DNA of 64,000 bases from Lentisphaeraceae bacterium (GTDB lineage: Bacteria > Verrucomicrobiota > Lentisphaeria > Lentisphaerales > Lentisphaeraceae): NCBI GenBank assembly GCA_021232515.1, contig JAJPOQ010000080.1:1-64000 (forward strand), written 5' to 3'. The notes under the pieces were generated by a model. It saw nothing but the letters and a program-made list of their open reading frames with translations, was not told where the DNA came from and searched no databases. A program made the position numbers and the translations under genes. Positions 25,109-34,370 of the stretch are shown here, one piece after another (position 1 is the stretch's first letter; the number at the start of each line of letters is the position of its first letter).

Positions 25109-27547
25109 TTATTCAAATTCTTTAACGGCTTGTATCGAAAGGTCATTGTTTAGAATCCAGCAGCTCATAGCGTGAGTGTTATTATCATACCAGATAAAGT
25201 CTAAAATGTCATCATTATTTACGTCAAGGATACTATGAAGAGTCTTTGCTTGAAATGAAGTGTTTTGTGAAATGAACGCGCCAGATTGTAAGGACGCATC
25301 ACTGTTTAGGTACCAAACGCTTACATAGCCGAGGGGACCATGCCATATCAAGTCGAGATGCCCATCCTTATTCATATCTATAAGAGCAGCAATTCTATAT
25401 TGGGAGTAAGGGATATTTCCCGAGTAGATAATTACTTCTTCTTTTATTGAACTATCGCTATTCATCAACCAGCATTTGATTTGGCCAGTTATCTTATTAT
25501 GCATGATAATGTCAGTTACACTATCTTTATTTATGTCTCCACTGACGTTTATTTCCCAGTTCTTATTATCTGAGTCTGTAGATATAAAGCTTCCATTTTT
25601 TAGTGTTCCATTACTATTTAAAGTCCATGTAGTTATGAATCCCAATGGTCCATGCCAAATGATGTCAGGAATGTTGTCAGAATCTACTTTTCCTAGTGAT
25701 GCAACTTGATAATGTGATGGGGGGATAGGACCACTGTATACTTGACCAAAGTCAGTTAGTAAACCTTTGTCGGAAATAAGCCAGTAACCTACATTTCCGT
25801 CTGATTGATTGTGCCAGATTAAGTCTTTAACGCCATCTTGGTTAATGTCTTTTTGCCCTTTAAGTTTCCAAGTTATCGGGATAGGCGCAGAGAAAACATT
25901 TCCTGAGAGTACAGTATTTCCAGATTGATCAATAAACCTTCTTTCGACTATGCCCGTTTTTTGATTATGGTTGATTATTAGTTCTGTATTATTGAGGTTA
26001 AGTTCAGAAAGGTTTGCAATGTTCCCTCCTCCCATTGGCTCAAACTGTGTGCCGTCAACAACAAAGTAAAGTTTATATTGCCTGTCTGTATTATAGACAT
26101 CTTTAAGAACAATATTTGAGTCAGTTCCTTCATACCTTAGGTATTCACCTGGTGAGTCTACTTCATAAAGACGATAATATACTCCTCCTGATGTTCCTGT
26201 TGCGCCTGTAGCTGTAGAGTTACTCCAACTTACAATGACGTCGGATTCACCTGACCATGAAGCTTTTAAATCAACACCACTATAGCTTATGTTGAATTGG
26301 TAAGCTGATATACCACTTTTTGCTAATTCTATGGTTCGAACATTATCATTATCTGCATCCCCTAGAGTCCAACCATTGTATTTGGTGTCAGGAGTAGAGA
26401 AATATGGAATTCTTGTTTGTCCAGATTTTTGGTAGGCCATAACAGTTCTGTAAGGTCCAGGATAGAAGCCTGCTGAGTATTCGTAAAGACCTGGTCCTGG
26501 GTTTATAGTTTGGTTTTTTGCATGACCACAGCCAAAGTTGTGACCTATTTCATGAGGGAAAGTCAAGTATCCGATACTAAGCGTATCAACTATAGAAAAC
26601 GCAAATTTTCTACTTGTGGAGGCATTGCCACCGTAGATAAAAGCTATGCCTCCTACTTCAGTAGTATCGTACATAAGACAAACTAAGTCAGCACCAACTA
26701 TTTCTCGAATGGTATGTACTTCATCCATCTGACCATCATTTCTTCCTTGAAGGTCATCCAGTATCTCACTGTCACTTTTATTTTTGTCAAAATTAACTTC
26801 GGCATGTGCAATGATTTCAATTTTTACACCGGTTAGACTATTACTAAACGCATCAATTGCTTCTGTCTCAGCTTGAGCGATAAGTAGGTCTATAGTGTCT
26901 CCGTTTCTCTCAGCGGTTTCTTTGGCATCTTCATTGTATAGCATAAGCATGGTTACTGTTGTATCTCCAGAATCAGCAGCAATTTGAGGTAGAGGGGACG
27001 TCCCGGTATCAGTCATTAAGTTTTCTTGGCTTGCCGCTTTCAGAGGAGCTTTAAGTTGACCTAGTGAGCATGCACATAATTTTTCGGGAGGAAGTTCGGT
27101 GCTATAAAACATATCTTGTTCTGAATCATAATTGATTTTGACTCTGTGTCCATCGTGGTAAATAATATTACCAGATAAGTTGTTATTTTTGATCGAAAAG
27201 TATGCTTTGCCTTTGGCTGAGGAAGCAATAAAGCTAATGATGCCTTTTTTTACTCTATAATGGTTTACACTAGTTTTCCCAAGTTTGAATTGACTTAAAT
27301 CAAGTTCCTGATCAAGAAATGTTTTCTTTAGTTGATTTAGTTTAGTACTTTGTTTCGTGAAAGAAGAATCAACACTCGAATTGAATTTTTTTTTATAGCT
27401 ATAAGCTGTCTCTAGTGCATGTGAAGATGATTCAGTGGTAGCATTGATGGTATGCTTTAATGATATAATTTTATCACTTTTTTTTAGCGTAATTAGTGAA
27501 ATTGCTAATAAAATAGTCATCAATATTATTAGTTTCTTATTGATCAT
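25109..27547 (-). CDS. Secreted metzincin protease with FG-GAP/VCBS-type repeats
   Basis: The 812-residue protein has an N-terminal signal or anchor (LIILMTILLAISLI), a propeptide of about 170 residues, and a reprolysin-like zinc protease domain with HEIGHNFGCGH at residues 332-342 (HExxHxxGxxH). A fibronectin-like stretch follows, then about six repeats around D-x-N-x-D-G-x-x-D-L-I-W-H, which resemble the calcium-binding loops of FG-GAP/VCBS propellers. It is convergent with gspD and a natural candidate for export by that system (inference). A Cys-rich segment in the propeptide (residues near 160) could act as a cysteine switch. Confidence 0.85.
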   Translation of the reverse strand: MINKKLIILMTILLAISLITLKKSDKIISLKHTINATTESSSHALETAYSYKKKFNSSVDSSFTKQSTKLNQLKKTFLDQELDLSQFKLGKTSVNHYRVKKGIISFIASSAKGKAYFSIKNNNLSGNIIYHDGHRVKINYDSEQDMFYSTELPPEKLCACSLGQLKAPLKAASQENLMTDTGTSPLPQIAADSGDTTVTMLMLYNEDAKETAERNGDTIDLLIAQAETEAIDAFSNSLTGVKIEIIAHAEVNFDKNKSDSEILDDLQGRNDGQMDEVHTIREIVGADLVCLMYDTTEVGGIAFIYGGNASTSRKFAFSIVDTLSIGYLTFPHEIGHNFGCGHAKNQTINPGPGLYEYSAGFYPGPYRTVMAYQKSGQTRIPYFSTPDTKYNGWTLGDADNDNVRTIELAKSGISAYQFNISYSGVDLKASWSGESDVIVSWSNSTATGATGTSGGVYYRLYEVDSPGEYLRYEGTDSNIVLKDVYNTDRQYKLYFVVDGTQFEPMGGGNIANLSELNLNNTELIINHNQKTGIVERRFIDQSGNTVLSGNVFSAPIPITWKLKGQKDINQDGVKDLIWHNQSDGNVGYWLISDKGLLTDFGQVYSGPIPPSHYQVASLGKVDSDNIPDIIWHGPLGFITTWTLNSNGTLKNGSFISTDSDNKNWEINVSGDINKDSVTDIIMHNKITGQIKCWLMNSDSSIKEEVIIYSGNIPYSQYRIAALIDMNKDGHLDLIWHGPLGYVSVWYLNSDASLQSGAFISQNTSFQAKTLHSILDVNNDDILDFIWYDNNTHAMSCWILNNDLSIQAVKEFE

Positions 27548-27663
27548 AAATGCTGCCCTAAATCTTAAATGTATAATTTAACAAAAGTGTGATCTAGATA
27601 CACTAAAATAAATGATTTTAATGTAGCCGGAGAGTATAGACTTTTTTAAAATTTAGTTTGATT

Positions 27664-28440
27664 TTAAAACAAAGTCCAGCCCCATTTATTAAAATACTTA
27701 AATGATGATTTGATTGAGACCAAAGTCAGTTTTAAACTTTTATGAGAAGCTCGACTCCAGTGATGAATGATTGAGGCTTCAGAAAAGTAAAGGCACTTGC
27801 CAACTTTGGCTGCTCGTCGGGTTATGTCGGCATCTTCAAGGTACATGAAAAATCGCTCGTCAAACCCTTCTATTTTCTCTAATGCAGTTCTCCTAAATAA
27901 CATAAAAGATCCACTTAAGTAAGGGACTTCATAGCTGGATGTATAACCTTTGTCCAGCATGATGTAGGAATCCATTTTCTTTTTGATAAGTGACCACCTT
28001 TGAAGTATTTTAGGTAAGAACCTTCTTGCAAATAAATTAAAGAAACTAGGAGGGCGTTTATTGAGCATTTGTATAGAGCCATCGGGGTTTAGAATCTTGG
28101 GGACCATAAGAACGATATCTTGGTGTTCGTTCATGTGGGCAATCATTCGCTCTAGAGCTCCAGGAGGAATTTCTACATCCGGATTAAGAATCAAATGATA
28201 GGTGCTTGGGGGTAGTTGCTCTAAGACTCTATTATGCCCAAAGCCGAAGCCTTGATTGGGGCCACTTATAAGGTTCTTTAAACGAAGCTTTTGAAGCTGG
28301 TTAAAGTAGTGTTCTTGAGATGAATTGTCATGAATAAATAGTTCTTTTCTTATTGAACAGCCTTCAAATGTGTTAATGGTCTTTTCAAGTAGTTCAAAGT
28401 TCGAATTGTAGGTAACTATGCCAGCAGTTAATTCTAACAT
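27664..28440 (-). CDS. Family 2 glycosyltransferase, rhamnosyltransferase-like
   Basis: The 258-residue protein has GT-A fold features: AGIVTYNS at the N-terminus, GPNQGFGFGHNR, the metal-binding LILNPDVEIPPGAL, and the late catalytic region RRTALEKIEGFDERFFMYLEDAD. These are typical of WbbL/RfbF-type rhamnosyltransferases in O-antigen and exopolysaccharide loci. Its start lies 3 bases after the stop of the initiating transferase, so the two form a small operon. dTDP-rhamnose could come from the rfb genes at the start of the window. Confidence 0.87.
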   Translation of the reverse strand: MLELTAGIVTYNSNFELLEKTINTFEGCSIRKELFIHDNSSQEHYFNQLQKLRLKNLISGPNQGFGFGHNRVLEQLPPSTYHLILNPDVEIPPGALERMIAHMNEHQDIVLMVPKILNPDGSIQMLNKRPPSFFNLFARRFLPKILQRWSLIKKKMDSYIMLDKGYTSSYEVPYLSGSFMLFRRTALEKIEGFDERFFMYLEDADITRRAAKVGKCLYFSEASIIHHWSRASHKSLKLTLVSIKSSFKYFNKWGWTLF

Positions 28441-28443
28441 GAA

Positions 28444-29838
28444 TTAGCGGCTTCCCTTCATAACCATAATGATAGTTTTCATAATTATTTTTAAGTCAAA
28501 TACAAATGACATATGCTTAATGTAGTAGAGGTCGTGCTCAAGCTTTTTTCTAGTATCGTCAAATGAAGCTGCGTACCTGTAGCGTATTTGAGCCCATCCG
28601 GTGATACCGGGAGGAATGAGGTGTCTTCTTTCGTAGAGTGGAAGTTGTGGGATTAGCTCTTGCTCAAATTCTGGTCTCTCAGGTCTTGGTCCAACCATAC
28701 TCATTTCACCTTTCAATACGTTCCACAACTGTGGTAGCTCGTCAATACGGCTGCGCCTGAGAAATTGACCAAGCCTTGTAATACGCAGGTCATTTGTAGT
28801 TGCCCATTGCACACCATTTTTTTCAGCATCTTTTACCATTGTTCTAAACTTATATATTTTAAAGTTTTTATTGTATCGACCAACACGTAGTTGACTATAA
28901 AATACATCACCATTACTATCAAGTTTAATTGCAAGAGCAACTAATGGTAAGAAGGGTAATGTTAAGCTTATCAAACAGATTGAACAAATGATGTCAACTG
29001 TTCTTTTCATGAAGAGCGATGTACTGTCATTTGTTAGTGTGGGAAATGATGCCATCCAATGAACATTGAGGTAATCTAGGCTGATTACTCGGAAGTACTT
29101 TTCAATAAAAGCCCCTTTGTTGAGTACTTCTACACCATACATTGGTAGAGTCATTAGGAAGTGTGTTTGTTCTACGGTTGGTGATGTATTTGAGCAAATA
29201 ATAACACAATCAATGCTTTTTGTATTTTCACTATCAATTTCATTTAGCTTGTACTTTAATCTGGTGTCTTCAGATGGGGATGAATCCAAAAGACCTTCGA
29301 CCTTGAAATAATCTGATTCACCAAATCTTTTTAGAAAAAGTTCAGTTAACTGATTTGTACCCCAAAGTCCAAGCTTCATGGGAGTACGATTTGAAACTTC
29401 TGTAAGTATAATTCTAGGCAAGCAAACCAAAATATAAGATATGAAACCTGAATTAATAATTATGTAACGACCTTTAAGGGGATAAGCCATGAGTAGAGCT
29501 AAGAAGAAAAAAGTAAGTAGAGCAAATAGTACGGCCAATATTCCTGACGAAAGTATGTCATAACGAGAAATGTGAAAATCATATCCAGGTCTAGGAAGTT
29601 CACAGAGTCTACACACTGTAGCTAACACTATGCCATATAAGAGGATCATCGCATAGAAACCTGGTTTAATATTTTGAACAGTTTCATATGGGCTCAATAA
29701 AAAACCAAGGCTGAGGGCAGTTGCGCCAGCAATGATATCGTAGTTGATCCAGCGGGCTCCATTCTTACTCTTGAGAATCGAAGAACTCTGTGCTGATTTT
29801 TCTTTATGTAAGTGTTCTATTTCTATGTCGGTCTTCAT
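28444..29838 (-). CDS. Polyprenyl-phosphate sugar phosphotransferase (initiating enzyme)
   Basis: This 464-residue membrane protein starts repeat-unit synthesis by moving a sugar-1-phosphate onto undecaprenyl phosphate. It has four N-terminal membrane helices, a nucleotide-binding-like middle (CoA-binding/Rossmann type), a fifth hydrophobic helix, and the bacterial sugar transferase domain with KRTVDIICS, the FKIYKFRTM motif, LRRSRIDELPQLWNVLKGEM and SMVGPRPERPEF. That is the WbaP/WcaJ-like plan. ATG 29838 has AGAGGA just upstream; GTG 29859, also with a good ribosome site, is an equally possible start. Confidence 0.92.
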   Translation of the reverse strand: MKTDIEIEHLHKEKSAQSSSILKSKNGARWINYDIIAGATALSLGFLLSPYETVQNIKPGFYAMILLYGIVLATVCRLCELPRPGYDFHISRYDILSSGILAVLFALLTFFFLALLMAYPLKGRYIIINSGFISYILVCLPRIILTEVSNRTPMKLGLWGTNQLTELFLKRFGESDYFKVEGLLDSSPSEDTRLKYKLNEIDSENTKSIDCVIICSNTSPTVEQTHFLMTLPMYGVEVLNKGAFIEKYFRVISLDYLNVHWMASFPTLTNDSTSLFMKRTVDIICSICLISLTLPFLPLVALAIKLDSNGDVFYSQLRVGRYNKNFKIYKFRTMVKDAEKNGVQWATTNDLRITRLGQFLRRSRIDELPQLWNVLKGEMSMVGPRPERPEFEQELIPQLPLYERRHLIPPGITGWAQIRYRYAASFDDTRKKLEHDLYYIKHMSFVFDLKIIMKTIIMVMKGSR

Positions 29839-29926
29839 GAAATCCTCTGTCCGATACACATACTCCTCTGGACAGATGCAATCAAGCTGTTATGTATTTA
29901 TCTTTAGATAAACTTAGGACAATCTT

Positions 29927-30637
29927 ATGAAAACTACTGTGTGCATAGCCACATATAATGGAATGAAGTGGTTAGATATGCAGGTTAAGTCAATTATTGA
30001 CCAATCCACTCCAGTAGATGAATGGGTTATTATAGATGATTGTTCAATCGATGGAACGTTGAATTATTTGCGGCAATTACCCGTAAATGGTAAAGTTTTG
30101 ATTGAAAATAAGCAAAATATTGGTGTGGTTAAGTCATTTGAAAAAGCTTTAGCGAATGCGACTGGAGACGTAATATTTTTATGTGATCAAGATGATATCT
30201 GGATGCCTGACAAGGTTGAGAGAGTTTTAAATCGATTTAAGGGAAATGATAATTTATCGTTAGTTGTTCATGATGCACTTTTAATCGACGAAAACAATAA
30301 TGAAATTGGCAATAGTTTTTTTGCTGCAAGATCGTTTAAGACTTCGTTCTTATCTAATATCTATAAGAATAGTTTTCATGGATGCTGCATGGCGATCAGA
30401 ACTAATTGTCTTGGAAGGGCAAAAATTTTACCCTTCCCAGAAGAAATACCTATGCATGATTGGTGGATAGGTATTTGTTTAACTTCAAAGCAAATAGCAT
30501 TTATTCCCGAAGCGTTACTAGCATATAGAAAGCATAAAGATAATTTAACTGGTGAACGTAGTAGTGTTAGTGAGATTTTTAGTTGGCGGTTACGATTAAT
30601 ACTAAACCTTTTTGTTAGAATTCTAAAGCGCAACTAA
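29927..30637 (+). CDS. Family 2 glycosyltransferase
   Basis: The 236-residue protein begins TTVCIATYNGMKWLDMQVKS and has IDDCSIDGT, the metal-binding FLCDQDDIWMPDKV and MHDWWIGI, as in rhamnosyltransferases of the RfbG/WbbJ-neighbour type. It is divergent from the initiating transferase and 10 bases upstream of the split membrane glycosyltransferase. The acceptor is unknown. Confidence 0.88.
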   Translation: MKTTVCIATYNGMKWLDMQVKSIIDQSTPVDEWVIIDDCSIDGTLNYLRQLPVNGKVLIENKQNIGVVKSFEKALANATGDVIFLCDQDDIWMPDKVERVLNRFKGNDNLSLVVHDALLIDENNNEIGNSFFAARSFKTSFLSNIYKNSFHGCCMAIRTNCLGRAKILPFPEEIPMHDWWIGICLTSKQIAFIPEALLAYRKHKDNLTGERSSVSEIFSWRLRLILNLFVRILKRN

Positions 30638-30647
30638 AGTATTTGGA

Positions 30648-31454
30648 GTGTTACAGGAAAATAATTTGAACCGTACATTAAAGAAAGTATATAACTTAGC
30701 ATGCCAGAAATTTAGGTCAAAATTATGTTTGATATTGCTATTGGCTACTATATTAAGAATAAGTTCTTTTTTGACTCATCCTTACATCAAAAAGGATTCT
30801 ATACTATACCTATCCATCAACCATCATATAGTCAATGGCAATATTGATACAGGAGTAGATTTATATCATCTCTATCCGCCTTCAATGTACTACTTAATGA
30901 AATGGATCTACTTAAGCGGTTTGCCTGTAGAATTGGGCTTTAGATGTTTAGCAATTTCACTCTCTATTTTTATGCTTGTACCTTTTTATCTTACAACAAG
31001 AAGCTTTGTTTCTGAAAGGTCATCTATATTTGCGACATTTTTATTAGCTATTCATCCTAAAGTCATTGAATATTCTCATGCAATTCTAAGAGACAGTATA
31101 GCTTATCCTAGTTTAGTTTTTGGAGTAGCCTTCATATGTTATGCAATAAAGAAAAATTCGTTTTTTTGGGCTGCTTTAGGAGGTGTTTTGTTTGCTATTA
31201 CCCATATGGCGAGGATAGAATACGGGCTGAGTGTAATTGCAGCTCTATTGATGTTTGTTTTTGTTGATGTACTTCGCGCAAAGAAAGAAAAGATTGAAAT
31301 AGATCTACATACTGTTTTAACCGTACTTATTTCATTATCTTCTATGATCATAATATTGGTTATTGTATGGTTTGATTTAGATGGCATGGCATTAAGATGG
31401 GACCCTTTAAGTTTTAGTAAAATTGAGCCTTATTTGAACCAGATATGGAAATGA
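30648..31454 (+). CDS. GT39/ArnT-like membrane glycosyltransferase, N-terminal half
   Basis: The 268-residue product has about seven hydrophobic helices and, after the first one, a loop with KKDSILYLSINHHIVNG that resembles the first periplasmic loop of ArnT/PMT-type enzymes, which use lipid-linked sugar donors. It stops at 31454 without the C-terminal part. The next frame continues with more helices and a soluble tail, overlapping by 10 bases, so the two probably make one protein of about 500 residues interrupted by a frameshift, or two coupled subunits. GTG 30648 is a possible start; TTG 30666 has a better spaced AGGAAA. Confidence 0.6.
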   Translation: MLQENNLNRTLKKVYNLACQKFRSKLCLILLLATILRISSFLTHPYIKKDSILYLSINHHIVNGNIDTGVDLYHLYPPSMYYLMKWIYLSGLPVELGFRCLAISLSIFMLVPFYLTTRSFVSERSSIFATFLLAIHPKVIEYSHAILRDSIAYPSLVFGVAFICYAIKKNSFFWAALGGVLFAITHMARIEYGLSVIAALLMFVFVDVLRAKKEKIEIDLHTVLTVLISLSSMIIILVIVWFDLDGMALRWDPLSFSKIEPYLNQIWK

Positions 31455-32140
31455 GTATGATAGTATCGTTTGTATCTTTGGAAAACTTTGGAGAGTTTTT
31501 AGAAAAGTTTTTTATAAAAGGTTTATCTCTAGTAATAGTTTTTTTGCTGCTTTATTTATGCAAAAATAGGAGAAGGTTAAACTTTTCATTTAAAAATAAA
31601 GAATTTATTCTGATTCTTTTAATAGTTTTTTTTGATCTAACAGTACGCATAATTTATACTTTTATGAATAGAGAAAACAGTACGCGATACTTTCTTATAC
31701 AGATAACGTTTTGGATTGTCCCAGCTGCAGTAGGACTTGGCTTGCTTTGCACAGAAATTGGCAATAGAAGAAGATACCTTAAAGTACTAATAATTTGTTT
31801 GTTGATTTGCTGGGGAGCTATTCGTTCTTCTAAACCAGATAGACATAGAAATGAACTTCATGAAATCGCCAGAATAGTTAGAGAAGATAACAATAGCAAT
31901 AAGTACATTTATGGAGATGAAGATTATTATTTAGAGGCAGCAAGGGCAAATTATTATTCTGGGATTTTTAGAGATCCGTATATAGAAGCTCAAAAAAGTA
32001 CCTCTATTAAAGGATCTTCTAGGTATTTAATGGCTGGACAAAAAAGAGTTATCTTTATGGATCAAAAACTACGTCTCTTAAAAAAGATTTTAACGTCTAA
32101 AAACAAAGTTTTGTACTTTTATGAAATAGTTGGTAAATAG
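31445..32140 (+). CDS. GT39/ArnT-like membrane glycosyltransferase, C-terminal half
   Basis: The 231-residue product has three to four membrane helices (about 25-42, 55-70, 80-105, 112-128) and a soluble C-terminal region with DEDYYLEAARANYYSG, as in the periplasmic end of dolichyl-phosphate-mannose-type glycosyltransferases. It has no N-terminal catalytic loop of its own. The overlap with the preceding gene contains both the upstream stop and three candidate ATG codons, but no clear ribosome site. Confidence 0.55.
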   Translation: MEMSMIVSFVSLENFGEFLEKFFIKGLSLVIVFLLLYLCKNRRRLNFSFKNKEFILILLIVFFDLTVRIIYTFMNRENSTRYFLIQITFWIVPAAVGLGLLCTEIGNRRRYLKVLIICLLICWGAIRSSKPDRHRNELHEIARIVREDNNSNKYIYGDEDYYLEAARANYYSGIFRDPYIEAQKSTSIKGSSRYLMAGQKRVIFMDQKLRLLKKILTSKNKVLYFYEIVGK

Positions 32141-32144
32141 CACT

Positions 32145-33035
32145 TTATTTTTTGACAAAAGAAATCAAGAATTTTTTAAGGTAGCTTTTATTTAACACTG
32201 AAATAGGAGAGACTTTTAAAGCTTTATAGAACTCTTGGCGACCACGTTTCTTATTCTGGCCTATAAAAAATACTCTTGATGCAGAAAGATGACGTTTGGC
32301 ATGAAATGCATTTTTAAGTTTATAAATATCCTTAGGAAGCTTTCCTTCTTCAAATAAAGCATTAACAAATTTAGGGATTTCCTCTACAGCTTTATCGGCA
32401 CTTTGCCTTAGGCTCTCGCTGTGATGGACAACTTTACATAAAGGAAAGTTTAGAGTTTTGACATCGAAGTTTGCTAAACAATGAGCATAAAATATTTTGT
32501 CTTCAACTATCGTGAATCGATGGTCCCATTTGATTTTATTAAAAACAGCTTTTTTAAGTAAGACGCCACCGTTAACAATTGAAATTTTCTTATTAAGAAA
32601 GGCTCTAACCCAAGCTGAACGACTTTGGAAGTTTTTTTTTGGAAGTTTGACTTTTTCTTTGCCGTTGGACAGAACAGATATGAAACCGGCTATTAGGAGA
32701 GCTTCTTTAGGCTTATTGCTAAGAGATTTATAAATTTTTTTTCCTACGCCACGAATTATCTGGTCATCAGCATCTATGTAGTAGATCCAGTTGCCCGAGG
32801 CATTATTTGTGCCTAGTTGTCTAGCTGCTGCGGGCCCTTTATTTTTTTGATGAAATACTTGGATACATGTAAAGTCAGATTTGAGTTTCTCGCATATTTC
32901 TTTTGTGCTATCAGTTGAACCATCATTAACAAGAATAATTTCGGCAAATTCAGAGAATTCTACAACCAAATTTTGACACAAATTTTCCAAGTTGTGATCG
33001 TAGTTGTAGCAGGGGATTATTACGCTTAGTAACAT
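32145..33035 (-). CDS. Family 2 glycosyltransferase
   Basis: The 296-residue protein has a standard GT-A opening (LLSVIIPCYNYDHNLENL), the nucleotide-binding IILVNDGSTDSTKEIC, GPAAARQLG and the metal-binding IYYIDADDQI. The C-terminal 80 residues are basic and helical. It faces the split membrane glycosyltransferase tail to tail, with only 4 bases between their stops. The sugar specificity is not visible. Confidence 0.87.
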   Translation of the reverse strand: MLLSVIIPCYNYDHNLENLCQNLVVEFSEFAEIILVNDGSTDSTKEICEKLKSDFTCIQVFHQKNKGPAAARQLGTNNASGNWIYYIDADDQIIRGVGKKIYKSLSNKPKEALLIAGFISVLSNGKEKVKLPKKNFQSRSAWVRAFLNKKISIVNGGVLLKKAVFNKIKWDHRFTIVEDKIFYAHCLANFDVKTLNFPLCKVVHHSESLRQSADKAVEEIPKFVNALFEEGKLPKDIYKLKNAFHAKRHLSASRVFFIGQNKKRGRQEFYKALKVSPISVLNKSYLKKFLISFVKK

Positions 33036-33145
33036 TATTGCCTTTTGGATGTATTGTCATTATATGATAACTAAAGTGTAGCAGTTTTGAATTTTGTCTA
33101 ATAAATACAACGCTGGGATGTTTAATTCATTTTAATAAATATTAC

Positions 33146-34252
33146 CTATTTGATAATGTCCATAAGTTTCGAATTAAAAGTTCTTTGAGAAAAGTTCTCT
33201 TTCAAATCTTTTGCTTGATTAAAAATTATTTTTTGAATATCTTCCTTTGAAGAAGAAAGAAGTAGGTTGAGCGAATTATTACATCCATCTATATCACCAA
33301 TATCAAATATAAGTTTTTGATCTTTAAGGATTTCTATAGCTCCTCCAGATCTTGATGAAATAACGGGGATATTTGCAGCCATAGCTTCGATGAGTACCAT
33401 GCCAAATGGTTCGATTGCAGAAGGAAGGACAAATGAATCAAATGCCTTAAAGTATTTTGGACCTTCAGGCACTTTACCTAAGAGAAAAACTTTGCTAGTT
33501 AAGTTTAACGTATCAATAAGTATTTGTAGCTTATTTTTTAGCCGCCCATCACCCATTATATAGAGACAAACATTTGATTTTTTTTCTGAAAATTTATTGA
33601 AGGCTAGAATTAAAGTCTCATGATCTTTTTCAGGATGGAGTCTTCCTGCAGTACCAAAGACATACGCGTCAATCGGGATATCTAAATGAGCTCTGGCTTC
33701 ATTACGGGGTAGCATCTTATCTTGTAGTTGTTTTATAGGAATACAGTTGTGGATGGCGTGGACTTTATGGAAATTTATCGATGAAAGTTGTGATGAAATA
33801 TCTGTTTTGATAGCTTTAGAAACTCCAATTAAAGAAATTTTCTTAGCTAAGAGTTTGATGAATAATTTTCTGCTAAAGTTCTTAAAAACATTATAGGCAT
33901 GAATAACGCCGAAAAATTTAAATGGAGGCGTTCTATAACCTGCCATACCTACAAGGTAAATTGCTTTGTAGCGCTGAGCTATTATGATGTCGTACTTTTC
34001 AGTATTTATGAGTTTTGCTAGGCGACTGATCAAAGATAGCTTAAGACCGCGCATCTCTTTAGTTTTTAGATTCCAAAAGAGAATATTGTCTCCTAAAAAG
34101 TCAATATTGGGATTGTCTGTTGGTTTACCCTTTAAAAAGAGAGAAGTTACTTCGTATTTATCTTTAGAAAATGCAGTGGCGTAAAAGTTCGCAACATCTC
34201 CAAAAGGGGCGGCATAGCTATGTGAAACTTGTAGTACTTTAAGTCGTGACAT
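33146..34252 (-). CDS. Family 4 glycosyltransferase
   Basis: The 368-residue protein has the GT-B fold of GT4 enzymes: an N-terminal domain opening LKVLQVSHSYAAPFGDVANF and a C-terminal nucleotide-sugar domain with GTAGRLHPEKDHETL, YIMGDGRLKNKL, VFLLGKV and the E-x7-E motif in PSAIEPFGMVLIEAMA. It retains the donor. About 110 bases of gene-free sequence separate it from the next gene on the same strand. Confidence 0.9.
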   Translation of the reverse strand: MSRLKVLQVSHSYAAPFGDVANFYATAFSKDKYEVTSLFLKGKPTDNPNIDFLGDNILFWNLKTKEMRGLKLSLISRLAKLINTEKYDIIIAQRYKAIYLVGMAGYRTPPFKFFGVIHAYNVFKNFSRKLFIKLLAKKISLIGVSKAIKTDISSQLSSINFHKVHAIHNCIPIKQLQDKMLPRNEARAHLDIPIDAYVFGTAGRLHPEKDHETLILAFNKFSEKKSNVCLYIMGDGRLKNKLQILIDTLNLTSKVFLLGKVPEGPKYFKAFDSFVLPSAIEPFGMVLIEAMAANIPVISSRSGGAIEILKDQKLIFDIGDIDGCNNSLNLLLSSSKEDIQKIIFNQAKDLKENFSQRTFNSKLMDIIK

Positions 34253-34370
34253 CTTTTATCTTGTATGAGTAAGATTAATATGCTTTGTAATATCCAGACA
34301 TTTGTTTTTTAATCAACTTCATGGTGTACTATTCTTTAGATTATATAGCTGAAATACAGAGGTTGATGTT

